Assembly (NCBI GenBank): GCA_900769635.1
Contig: CAAGHJ010000033.1
Coordinates: 1-10,256, forward strand
From: Bacilli bacterium
GTDB taxonomy: Bacteria; Bacillota_I; Bacilli_A; RF39; UBA660
Direction: 5' to 3'
Length of the DNA stretch: 10,256 nucleotides
The notes under the pieces are model-generated. The model searched no databases. It worked only from the letters and a program-made list of their open reading frames with translations, and was not told the origin of the DNA. Each line of letters begins with the position of its first letter. Within the stretch, counting starts at the first letter, position 1. This document shows positions 1 to 6,598 of the stretch, piece after piece. Both the position numbers and the translations under genes were made by a program.

Positions 1-612
1 CTAATCCCACTCCCTGCTCCAGAATTTTATGTGCTTTATAACGGCAAAGAACCGTGGACAGACAACAGCAAACTTTATCTATCATCAGCCTTTGCCGAAA
101 ACCAGCATAACCTGGAACTCGTTGTAACTGTTCGCAATATCCGCTATAATAAAGGCAACGAATTACTGCAAAAATACAAACCACTGAATGATTACAGCTT
201 TTTCGTCTATGACGTTGAAAAGCGCGTTGCCAGTGGCGACAGCTTAGCTGACGCTATCCGCAATGCTACTGATTATTGTATAAACCATAACATCATGCGT
301 GATTATTTATCCGCTAATTACGAGGAGGTTTTCGAAATGATGAGCCTTAGATGGAACGAAAAAGACGCTAAAAAATACTGGCAAAAAGAAGCTCGCGAAG
401 AAGGTCACGCCGCTGGACTCGCTGAAGGACGTGCTCAGGGACTTTCCCAAGGCCATGCACAAGGTCTTGTCAAAGGTCGTATGAGCGCAACCATTGCCTT
501 CATAAAAAATCTTATCTCAATGCGTATGCCTTATTCAGATATTGCTAAAGCAACAAACACCTCAATTGAGGAAGTTCAGCGCATTGCTAAAGAAAATGAT
601 CTTTCCTTATAA
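1..612 (+). CDS. Rpn-family (PD-(D/E)XK) nuclease / putative transposase, 5'-truncated by window
   Basis: The reading frame is open from base 1 (translating as LIPLPAPEFYVLYNGK...), so the GTG at 31 is not the real start and the gene begins outside the window. The visible 203 residues match the C-terminal half of Rpn proteins (recombination-promoting nuclease, PDDEXK_2 family): the P-E-F-Y-V-L-Y-N-G-K stretch, then a segment like LVVTVRNIRYNKGNELLQ, then a helical region ending in a charged tail. The tail has 8-residue repeats (G-H/R-A-x-G-L-x-x) at 403-480 and a final helix-turn-helix-like segment (MRMPYSDIAKATNTSIEEVQ). The catalytic Asp and Glu-x-Gln/Lys residues should lie upstream of base 1 and cannot be checked. 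Family members are DNA endonucleases linked to recombination and phage defence. The gene converges on the polysaccharide locus and is probably unrelated to it. Family call is fairly sure; activity is not shown. Confidence 0.85.
   Translation, partial: LIPLPAPEFYVLYNGKEPWTDNSKLYLSSAFAENQHNLELVVTVRNIRYNKGNELLQKYKPLNDYSFFVYDVEKRVASGDSLADAIRNATDYCINHNIMRDYLSANYEEVFEMMSLRWNEKDAKKYWQKEAREEGHAAGLAEGRAQGLSQGHAQGLVKGRMSATIAFIKNLISMRMPYSDIAKATNTSIEEVQRIAKENDLSL
322..328 (+). promoter_or_regulatory. Strong internal Shine-Dalgarno (GAGGAGG)
   Basis: GAGGAGG is followed by an 8-base spacer and ATGATG at 337-342, in frame with the surrounding Rpn gene. It is the best Shine-Dalgarno match I see in the window, and it sits within a coding region rather than before a gene. 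Confidence 0.5.
337..612 (+). CDS. Candidate internally initiated small protein (RpnS-like) nested in the Rpn gene
   Basis: Inside the Rpn reading frame, a GAGGAGG at 322-328 lies 8 bases before an ATG-ATG pair (337-342), an almost ideal ribosome binding arrangement. Initiation there would give a 91-residue in-frame protein holding only the charged linker, the G-x-A-x-G-L repeats and the C-terminal helical segment, with no nuclease core. Established knowledge: in Escherichia coli, rpn genes are reported to produce such an intragenic small C-terminal protein (RpnS) that binds and inhibits the full-length toxic nuclease. The analogy is inference. The GAG-GAG codons also encode the E-E of Y-E-E-V-F-E-M-M, so the match could be a by-product of protein sequence. 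Confidence 0.45.
   Translation: MMSLRWNEKDAKKYWQKEAREEGHAAGLAEGRAQGLSQGHAQGLVKGRMSATIAFIKNLISMRMPYSDIAKATNTSIEEVQRIAKENDLSL
403..480 (+). repeat. 24-base / 8-residue tandem repeat in the Rpn tail
   Basis: Three units translate as GHAAGLAE, GRAQGLSQ and GHAQGLVK, followed by the start of a fourth (GR). The units diverge at the nucleotide level but keep the G-[HR]-A-x-G-L pattern. Such Gly/Ala/charged repeats are common in the C-terminal tails of Rpn proteins and vary in number between relatives. They probably form a helical or oligomerising linker. Confidence 0.75.
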
Positions 613-634
613 CTGTAAAATATTTGCATCTTTC

Positions 635-665
635 AAGGCTGTCACTTTGGTGGCAGTCTTTTTCT
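635..665 (+). terminator. Intrinsic terminator after the Rpn gene
   Basis: An 11-bp stem (635-645 pairing with 650-660, including two G-T pairs) with a TTTG loop is followed by TTTCT, giving seven T in the eight bases from 658 onward counting the stem end. It starts 22 bases after the Rpn stop codon. Read on the minus strand the hairpin is not followed by a T tract, so it mainly serves the plus-strand gene. The rest of the 613-787 gap holds no gene; a weak TTCCC/GGGAA inverted repeat lies at 769-784. Confidence 0.8.
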
Positions 666-787
666 CGCTCTCATTTTGCAAAATCTCCTTTCGAGCTTGA
701 CGGACCACATTCAACTAAAAGATGGCAGCTATTACTACAAAAACAATATTTACAGCCTACAGACCCCTTTCCCCTAACAGGGAATAG

Positions 788-2329
788 CTATTTTTTGCTG
801 TAACCATGTCTTCCCCGCTTGCGGGGAAGGTGCCTTGTAAGGGCGGAAGTACATAATGATTTTTCATATGAATTCATACCCAATTTATACATAATCATTC
901 CATAAATAATACTATAAACACCTATTTTAAATAGCAAACTACTCCAAGATACATTGGCTGACAACAAATAATTAATTATGCTGCCTAAAATAACAAAAAT
1001 AATTGTTATTAACATCAAATGACCTATCTCAAGCCAAAACTTTTTGATCTGCAAATGAATTTTTTTTGCATAATAACGATTCATAATAAAACCTGTACTT
1101 ATTATCAATGATAGCGATGTTGCCATCGCACAGCCTAGTCCTCCCCATATATCAGCCAACGGAAAGCTAATCCCTAACGACAATAACGCACATATACTAT
1201 ACCAAGTCATACGATACCGATTGAGATTCATCGCCATCAGTATCGAAATTCCTACATTTTGCACCAAAGCAATCATAAGCGCTGCCATTAATACCAATAT
1301 CATTGGATAAGCTGCGATATAATTATTACCTGCCCACAGTTCAATAAAACTTTTGCCAACTAATACAAACATTGCAAAAATATATCCTACAACTAGGTAT
1401 TGTAACCGACCAATTTTTATAAACAATTGACTTAGTTCTGCAACAGTAGCATTATTAGCTACCATCATAGTAACTTTTGGCAACATAACACCACTAATTG
1501 CTCCCGAAAAATTCATATACATCATCATAAATTGCATAGCAATAGCATAAACTGCCACGGATATTGTTCCTGAAACTATTCCTAAAACAAACTGGCCACT
1601 ACTCCAGTAAACTTTATCCATAATTGCATTTAAAAATATAAAAAAAGAGTAACTGCATATTTCATGAACAAAACTTTTCGAATATTTACCAATTTTGAAT
1701 TTAACTTTCAAATAATGCCAACAATAATACAAATTAGCCAGCAAACATATTATATTAAGAATAGTTGATATAACTACCATCATTACCGAACCATAACCAA
1801 AATATAAAAATGGCAAAACCAATAATGGATTTATTAGTACACGTAGTATATTACTTATTCGCAAAAAAACAAATCTTTCGTAAGCTTGCATTATGGAAGC
1901 AAATATACTTAATGGAAATGATATTGCAACGTTTAATATCAATAAAATCATCATTATCCGCGCTCTTGACAATTCTATATCTGATAAGATAACGCCAAAT
2001 AAAAAATCTATATTTATATACAAAATAAATCCCAAAAATAATGCTATTAAACCAATAATCGCATATACTAATAAAAACAAGCCATTTAGTTCATATTCAC
2101 GCTGTTTACTGCCATCTATTCTATTTTTTGCTGTATAGCGCACTATAGTATTCCCCAGCCCCATATCCAGCACACTTAAATATCCAACCAACGAACCAAT
2201 CATTGAATAAAGACCATACTCCGATTGCCCAAGCAAGCGTAGCATTATCGGCGTGTATACCAGTCCTACTATCACAGTCAAAACTATATTTATATATGAA
2301 AGTATCGCTCCCCAGCGACGCTGATTCAT
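788..2329 (-). CDS. Wzx-type oligosaccharide flippase (MOP/polysaccharide biosynthesis family)
   Basis: 513 residues, with about 12-14 hydrophobic segments spread along the protein. The N-terminus (R-R-W-G-A-I-L-S-Y then VGLVYTPIMLRLLG, Y-G-L-Y, and LSVLDMGLGNTIVRY at 51-65) is typical of RfbX/Wzx flippases, which move undecaprenyl-linked repeat units across the inner membrane. The ATG at 2329 has AAAGGATGA at 2336-2344 as ribosome binding site. An overlapping ATG at 2339 is in another frame and gives only a shadow. It is the last gene of the locus and is separated from the pyruvyl transferase by 140 bp, more than any other pair here. The last ~20 residues (Arg/Lys-rich, TSALTRHLPRKRGRHG at 494-509) are encoded by a palindromic repeat unit rather than by family-typical sequence, so the natural C-terminus was probably near residue 490. 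Confidence 0.9.
   Translation of the reverse strand: MNQRRWGAILSYINIVLTVIVGLVYTPIMLRLLGQSEYGLYSMIGSLVGYLSVLDMGLGNTIVRYTAKNRIDGSKQREYELNGLFLLVYAIIGLIALFLGFILYINIDFLFGVILSDIELSRARIMMILLILNVAISFPLSIFASIMQAYERFVFLRISNILRVLINPLLVLPFLYFGYGSVMMVVISTILNIICLLANLYYCWHYLKVKFKIGKYSKSFVHEICSYSFFIFLNAIMDKVYWSSGQFVLGIVSGTISVAVYAIAMQFMMMYMNFSGAISGVMLPKVTMMVANNATVAELSQLFIKIGRLQYLVVGYIFAMFVLVGKSFIELWAGNNYIAAYPMILVLMAALMIALVQNVGISILMAMNLNRYRMTWYSICALLSLGISFPLADIWGGLGCAMATSLSLIISTGFIMNRYYAKKIHLQIKKFWLEIGHLMLITIIFVILGSIINYLLSANVSWSSLLFKIGVYSIIYGMIMYKLGMNSYEKSLCTSALTRHLPRKRGRHGYSKK
810..829. repeat. REP-like GC-rich palindrome at the 3' end of the flippase gene
   Basis: A perfect 9-bp inverted repeat (CTTCCCCGC, TT, GCGGGGAAG) lies within AT-rich DNA. 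With its flank (about 802-850) it resembles the dispersed palindromic units with a CACCTTCCCC...GGGGAAG core that I recall from many gut Firmicutes. It encodes residues 501-507 of the flippase on the minus strand. It could act as a transcript-end hairpin for the operon, but no T tract follows directly on the minus strand. Confidence 0.65.
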
Positions 2330-2344
2330 CTATTCTCATCCTTT

Positions 2345-2362
2345 CAAAATCTACTGATTTTG
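2345..2362 (-). promoter_or_regulatory. Small hairpin touching the flippase ribosome binding site
   Basis: On the minus strand CAAAATC, loop AGTA, GATTTTG forms a 7-bp stem that ends at 2345, directly next to the AAAGGATG ribosome binding site at 2344-2337. It may influence access to that site. It is AT-rich and may be chance. Confidence 0.25.
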
Positions 2363-2402
2363 CGATTTCACGAATTGGTTAATGCTAGCTTGGTATCTGC
2401 TC

Positions 2403-2444
2403 TTAACAAATACTTAATCATTGTTAGTCAAACACCATATTATA
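2403..2444 (-). promoter_or_regulatory. Possible promoter elements before the flippase gene
   Basis: Read on the minus strand, a perfect TATAAT lies at 2444-2439 without a convincing -35 box. A TTGACT at 2431-2426 is followed 17 bases later only by a weak TGTTAA at 2408-2403. Neither pair is complete, and AT-rich DNA throws up such matches often. The unusual 140-bp gap is the main reason to list it. Confidence 0.2.
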
Positions 2445-2472
2445 AATAACTGCAACGCGATGAAGTTATTTA
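2443..2472 (-). other. Inverted repeat at the pyruvyl transferase stop codon
   Basis: A perfect 9-bp AT-rich inverted repeat (TAAATAACT / AGTTATTTA) with a 12-base loop spans the TAA stop at 2470-2472. There is no T tract after it, so it is at best a weak or processing hairpin rather than a clear terminator. Confidence 0.35.
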
Positions 2473-3552
2473 CTTCAATACGCTAGCTAGATAATCAAAG
2501 CTGCGTTTGCACTCCCGTGTAAATACAGGTTCCAAATCTGGATAATCCATCGTTAGCGGTTCTTCAATGCTGTAGTTATTTTCAATGGTTCCACGCCGTG
2601 CTTCTAAGCCGAATAATTGCAATAGGCTGTCTATGCGCGAGGTCATTTTTGTTTCGATAGAATTACCCACGCGGTCACAGATAACAAAGGGACGCCTGAA
2701 TATTATCGAGAACACGGTCCCATGAAATGAATCGGTATAAATGAGCTTGGCGTGTTCTATTGCCCAAATAAATTCATCAACACCAGTTACATAGTGTTCA
2801 TAGACATTTTCATCAAGCAGGTTTACAACTTTTAATCCAGTTGACTTTATAATCTCATCAACTGCTGCCGGACGCTTGCCTAAGAAATAGGTCAATACAT
2901 AATCCTCGCCGTGATACCACGTTGGCTGCCGACTTACCTTGCGCCATTCATCAGCAGTAAGCAAAAGCGTTGGATCAACATGCACCATTGCTTTGCGTCC
3001 GGTAAGTTTTTCGACCAAATCTGCGCCTGCCTGCTCCCTAAGCGAAAGCGTCTTCATTCCATTAAGAACTTTGATATAATCAGCTTTCACTGCCTCCGGC
3101 ACATCAGGACTAGAAATACTGGCTGCATAGGAAATCCTTTTTTCTGGACTTGCAAACGGCAGAAAATAATTCTTAAAATCCCAGTTCGGATTCCATACCT
3201 GATCGCTTCCCACTACAAAATAGTCATATTCTGCATCAAGCGAAGTTAAATCTGCATCATAACGGTAATTGATATAACGATCAGCAAAATCCCGCATCCT
3301 AGCTTGCCGTGCCATCTCAATACCAAAATACCCGTTTTTTAATTTATCCCGAAACCCATTTCTATTAATCATTATCTTGATTGGTTCTTTCCACGACCAG
3401 TACCACCAGCTGCGTGGTAAAAAATTATCCGGCATATTCCAAATGGTAGTAACATTATCTGCATAATTTAACAAAACTTGCTGTAATGCATAATTTTGTA
3501 AAACATTACCATAATTAAAATATCCATCCATGGTTAATTTTCCTATACGCAA
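2470..3552 (-). CDS. Polysaccharide pyruvyl transferase family protein
   Basis: 360 residues, full length for the PS_pyruv_trans family (WcaK/CsaB-like, GT-B-related fold). Members transfer pyruvate from phosphoenolpyruvate to a sugar as a ketal, adding negative charge; some act on lipid-linked intermediates in the cytoplasm. Visible family features: NYGNVLQNYALQ (13-24), VVGSDQVWNPNW (113-124), SYAAS (141-145), DPTLLL (193-198) and the C-terminal TDSFHGTVFSIIF (273-285), whose Ser-x-His is the strongest family mark. The start is TTG at 3552, chosen because AAGGTGG lies 7 bases upstream; the next ATG (codon 8) would cut into the first beta-strand. It lies 45 bp after the PEtN-transferase-like gene. 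Most of the gene is about 40-45% GC in sampled rows, but the first ~45 codons drop to about 23-28%, like the upstream genes. Confidence 0.9.
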   Translation of the reverse strand: MRIGKLTMDGYFNYGNVLQNYALQQVLLNYADNVTTIWNMPDNFLPRSWWYWSWKEPIKIMINRNGFRDKLKNGYFGIEMARQARMRDFADRYINYRYDADLTSLDAEYDYFVVGSDQVWNPNWDFKNYFLPFASPEKRISYAASISSPDVPEAVKADYIKVLNGMKTLSLREQAGADLVEKLTGRKAMVHVDPTLLLTADEWRKVSRQPTWYHGEDYVLTYFLGKRPAAVDEIIKSTGLKVVNLLDENVYEHYVTGVDEFIWAIEHAKLIYTDSFHGTVFSIIFRRPFVICDRVGNSIETKMTSRIDSLLQLFGLEARRGTIENNYSIEEPLTMDYPDLEPVFTRECKRSFDYLASVLK

Positions 3553-3559
3553 AAAATCG

Positions 3560-3566
3560 CCACCTT
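3560..3566 (-). promoter_or_regulatory. Ribosome binding site deciding a TTG start
   Basis: AAGGTGG on the minus strand, 7 bases before the TTG at 3552-3550. It supports the non-ATG start of the pyruvyl transferase gene. Confidence 0.7.
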
Positions 3567-3597
3567 ATATATAACGAATAAATTAAATTAATCAATA

Positions 3598-5394
3598 TTA
3601 TTTATCAATTTGATTTAAACCATTATCACCACTAACATTATATTTTCCCAATACAACTTTTACATTATTTTTATCAAATGAATATTCTTTTGATGAATAG
3701 TCCTCACTAGAATCATAATAATTTGATTTCATATTTAACATTCCGCATAAAGTATTATAGGTCATATCATTAGAAAAAGCCTTTTCTTTATTATGCATTA
3801 TATTAATATATTGTTCAGGATTATCTTTTTTATACCTATCTGAAAGCCATATTACAAATGGTACATGATAGTTATTCCATAATTGTTTAACTCCATGTTG
3901 CCATTCCATATCTTCACCATGATCTGATGTGTACACCATAACATCAATATTAAATCTATTTTTTCCAATATTATATATCTTCTGCAATACACTATCTGTA
4001 TATAATATTGAAGTAGCATATTTGCCTTCTAATGTATTATCAAATGATTGTATTGTATCAGGGTATCTCATATCATATTTAGCATGACTGCCAGTTAAAT
4101 GTATAATTATCAAATTATTTTCATTTTGATTGATATTTTGCAAATCTTTAAGCACAGCTTCATCATATTTTGCTTTTTTACCATCATCATTTTTGGCATC
4201 TATAACTTCATCTGCAGTATTAGCAATCATTGAAATTCCTGCATCCCATTTTCCTTTACCTGTACTTTGTGTCCCCAACCAATACACTTTATACCCAGCT
4301 GATTTAGCGATATCAATTATCGATACACAATTTTCAAGATTTTCGTCATTATATTGACTCATACTTGTTATTATTTTAGGAACAGAAATTACTGTTAAAT
4401 TATATGCAGCGTAAGCATTTTTCACACAAATTGCATTACCATTTTCTATTTGCGACTCCATCCATGGTGTATCATCATATTGATAATTTTTATTGTACGC
4501 ATGCATATAATCTCTACTAGCTGATTCACCGATTATCAAAAACACTGTATGAGGAATATCACCTTGATTAGATGTTATTTGAATTTGATTCTTTATTTTT
4601 TCTCTATTATCTAAAAACAATTCATTGGTTTTATTATACGATAGTTCATCATATATTAATTGACCAACATGTGTTTTGGGATAAAGATACATAAATGCAA
4701 TTATTGCTAAAATTAAGGTAATGAAAAATTGTATTTTTTTATTTTTTATATCATATACAGAATTTTTAAATAGATGAAATACTGCATATTGACTAAATAA
4801 TATTATTAATACTACAATTATTATATTAATAATATTAAACTTCATAATCAACCATTCCAAGGCTTCATTAATATCTGTTTGTAACATAGCTGTTATAGAA
4901 TTATTTGAAACAGGTACTTCATATACACTATAATGTAATAAATCCACTCCACCCAAAAAACAACTTGCTAAGGTAATAAAGCTAAAAAACAATGTTAATA
5001 TAATATTATTTTTTAATAATATTACTGCTTGCAATGAAATCAATATTAAAAAAAGATGTAAGCCAAATGTTATATCTGCTGTCAACGATGGCAATACTTG
5101 ACAAACCAAAACAGGCGTTACCACAATCCAAAAAAAGGTGCATATCATAAATAATATATGTTGTTTACAAAACAATCTTTTGTTTATATTAACCTGCAAA
5201 ATATACGCAAATATTATTAAATACAAAAAGTGAACTGATCTCATTGCTATCTCATGTTGCATCGCAACAGTAGGCGTTATTGCACTATTTGGTATAAATA
5301 TCAATAATATCGTACCAATAGGAGCGCATAGCCATAAAATTATGGCATCTAATATATATGTTTTATTTAATTGATTTATCTTCGATAATATCAT
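3598..5394 (-). CDS. Phosphoethanolamine-transferase-like membrane enzyme (EptA/CptA-type, sulfatase fold)
   Basis: 598 residues from the ATG at 5394, picked because AAGGA lies 8 bases upstream; an upstream ATG at 5481 in the same frame would run deep into the previous gene. About seven hydrophobic segments lie in residues 1-240, then a periplasmic alkaline-phosphatase-like domain. Catalytic pattern by comparison with EptA/MCR enzymes: E290 in FLIIGES, nucleophile T334 in NLTVISVP, H437 in HLTGSH, D491-H492-G-E494 in TSDHGED, and H500 or H510. The TAMLQTDINEALEWL stretch (168-182) matches the linker of this family. These enzymes move phosphoethanolamine from phosphatidylethanolamine to lipid A, core sugars or other glycans. 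The two cysteines that flank the nucleophile in MCR/EptA are Ala330 and Lys340 here, so that disulfide is absent. Its place in a polysaccharide operon suggests a glycan acceptor rather than lipid A. The donor and acceptor are inferred. Confidence 0.82.
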   Translation of the reverse strand: MILSKINQLNKTYILDAIILWLCAPIGTILLIFIPNSAITPTVAMQHEIAMRSVHFLYLIIFAYILQVNINKRLFCKQHILFMICTFFWIVVTPVLVCQVLPSLTADITFGLHLFLILISLQAVILLKNNIILTLFFSFITLASCFLGGVDLLHYSVYEVPVSNNSITAMLQTDINEALEWLIMKFNIINIIIVVLIILFSQYAVFHLFKNSVYDIKNKKIQFFITLILAIIAFMYLYPKTHVGQLIYDELSYNKTNELFLDNREKIKNQIQITSNQGDIPHTVFLIIGESASRDYMHAYNKNYQYDDTPWMESQIENGNAICVKNAYAAYNLTVISVPKIITSMSQYNDENLENCVSIIDIAKSAGYKVYWLGTQSTGKGKWDAGISMIANTADEVIDAKNDDGKKAKYDEAVLKDLQNINQNENNLIIIHLTGSHAKYDMRYPDTIQSFDNTLEGKYATSILYTDSVLQKIYNIGKNRFNIDVMVYTSDHGEDMEWQHGVKQLWNNYHVPFVIWLSDRYKKDNPEQYINIMHNKEKAFSNDMTYNTLCGMLNMKSNYYDSSEDYSSKEYSFDKNNVKVVLGKYNVSGDNGLNQIDK

Positions 5395-6577
5395 TCCATT
5401 TTTCCTTATTTTCCAATGATGCATAAACATTATTATAAAATTTATATCCAAATTGACTATATCGCCCACGTAATACATCATTTTTTATAAACATACACAT
5501 GGCATCTAAAAACTCTTGAGCATTATCAGCTACACAATACGGTTCAATTTCTGTTACATTAAATGGTATGCCATCGTAGCAATGCTTTGTTGCTATTACT
5601 GGAATTCCTACAGATAAAGCCTCTAATAATTTTATTTTTATCCCTGAGCCTTTATTTATAGGAATTATTTCAAATAATGTATTAAAAGCTAATTTTTCAA
5701 GTTCATTATCGTCTAAAAAACCTGTAAATACTACATTTTCATATTTTTGCATTTCCTTTTTTATCTTATCACTAACATTTCCAGTTATCTTTAGCGTTAT
5801 ATTTGGATGTATCTCATGAAATTTATCCCATGTATTTTCTAATAACCATTTTATTGCACAGTAGTTAGGATAAAAATTCAAACTCCCTGAAAATACTATG
5901 TAATTTGTATTAGCATTCTTCCAGCCTATTTGTTTTTTAGGCATAGGCGTCGGCATATACTGTACACGTTCCTCGCCTATTAATCCATTTAGCTCCTTTG
6001 CATCTTGTGGGCTTATTGCTATTACCTTATCCACTTGAGTAATAATATCTAATTCATATTTCTTGGTTCTACGACTTTCAATAGTAGCAGCTAACTTAAA
6101 TTTAGACAAACAATCTTTGATAAATTTATATTCAATATTATGTTCAATTAAAATTATCTTTATATCATTTCTTTTGCAGTTTTCTATATCTATCAATTCG
6201 CTGGCAAAAACTGTTTCTAAAACAATTGTACTTATTCTATTGTCTTTTATAAATTTCATAAGTTTTTTTCTATTTTTATTTGATGAAAGTGTTTGAGCTT
6301 GACGCGGTTTTCCAGATAAAAACCATTTGCATATCTCAAAACATTTAATCAATATATTTGATCTTTTTATTTTTTTATTTTGCCTAAATAATGGAATATA
6401 TCCTTTCAAATGTGATAATGTATTTGAATATGCATTTTTTTCATCAATATTTCCCATTGCTAAGAAAATATTATCATTGTACTCATGTAATGATAATATT
6501 TGAGCATACATGCATTTTTTCCCGCCATCACTTGGTGGCATTATATTTTGTGGTGTAACAACAATAATATTATTCAT
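5363..6577 (-). CDS. Glycosyltransferase family 4 (GT-B fold)
   Basis: 404 residues, soluble, with the two-domain GT-B layout. N-terminal features: DGGK at 17-20 (glycine-rich acceptor-domain loop) and EHNIEY at 145-150. The Rossmann-like C-terminal domain starts near FSGSLNFYPN (229-238), and the nucleotide-sugar site is GSGIKIKLLEALSVG (310-324), with E319 as the conserved glutamate. The first Glu of the classic E-x7-E motif is replaced by Ser311, as seen in the GT4 subgroup with a G-[ST]-G-x-[RK]-x-K-x-L-E-A motif. The ATG at 6577 has AGAGAGG 5 bases upstream. It follows the polymerase gene by 21 bp and overlaps the next gene by 32 bp. It should add one sugar to the repeat unit at the inner membrane's cytoplasmic face. 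Donor and linkage cannot be read from sequence. Confidence 0.87.
   Translation of the reverse strand: MNNIIVVTPQNIMPPSDGGKKCMYAQILSLHEYNDNIFLAMGNIDEKNAYSNTLSHLKGYIPLFRQNKKIKRSNILIKCFEICKWFLSGKPRQAQTLSSNKNRKKLMKFIKDNRISTIVLETVFASELIDIENCKRNDIKIILIEHNIEYKFIKDCLSKFKLAATIESRRTKKYELDIITQVDKVIAISPQDAKELNGLIGEERVQYMPTPMPKKQIGWKNANTNYIVFSGSLNFYPNYCAIKWLLENTWDKFHEIHPNITLKITGNVSDKIKKEMQKYENVVFTGFLDDNELEKLAFNTLFEIIPINKGSGIKIKLLEALSVGIPVIATKHCYDGIPFNVTEIEPYCVADNAQEFLDAMCMFIKNDVLRGRYSQFGYKFYNNVYASLENKEKWNDIIEDKSIK
5403..5407 (-). promoter_or_regulatory. Ribosome binding site inside the upstream GT4 gene
   Basis: AAGGA on the minus strand lies 8 bases before the ATG at 5394, within the last codons of the preceding glycosyltransferase gene. 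It fixes the start of the PEtN-transferase-like gene and implies a 32-bp overlap and translational coupling. Confidence 0.65.
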
Positions 6578-6598
6578 ATTGACCTCTCTAATAAAAAA

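Noticed and set aside
769..784. TTCCC...GGGAA inverted repeat with a T run some bases later (790-796)
   Set aside because: Only 5 bp of stem, and the T run is about 7 bases away from it; too weak for a terminator call on either strand.
1810..2138. Plus-strand frames opposite the flippase
   Set aside because: Antisense shadows in AT-rich DNA, with no family features or ribosome binding sites.
2121..2339. 72-residue minus-strand frame starting at an ATG 10 bases before the flippase start
   Set aside because: It lies wholly inside the flippase gene in another frame, has no recognisable protein features and uses the same ribosome binding region; a shadow.
5001..5024. Perfect 10-bp inverted repeat with TTTT loop
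   Set aside because: Made only of A and T, within a membrane segment of the PEtN-type gene rich in Ile, Leu, Asn and Lys codons; expected by chance in such DNA and not placed at a gene end.
5395..5481. Longer N-terminus for the PEtN-type protein (ATG at 5481)
   Set aside because: Would overlap the GT4 gene by 119 bp, adds 29 residues without family similarity and lacks a convincing ribosome binding site; ATG 5394 has AAGGA at the right distance.
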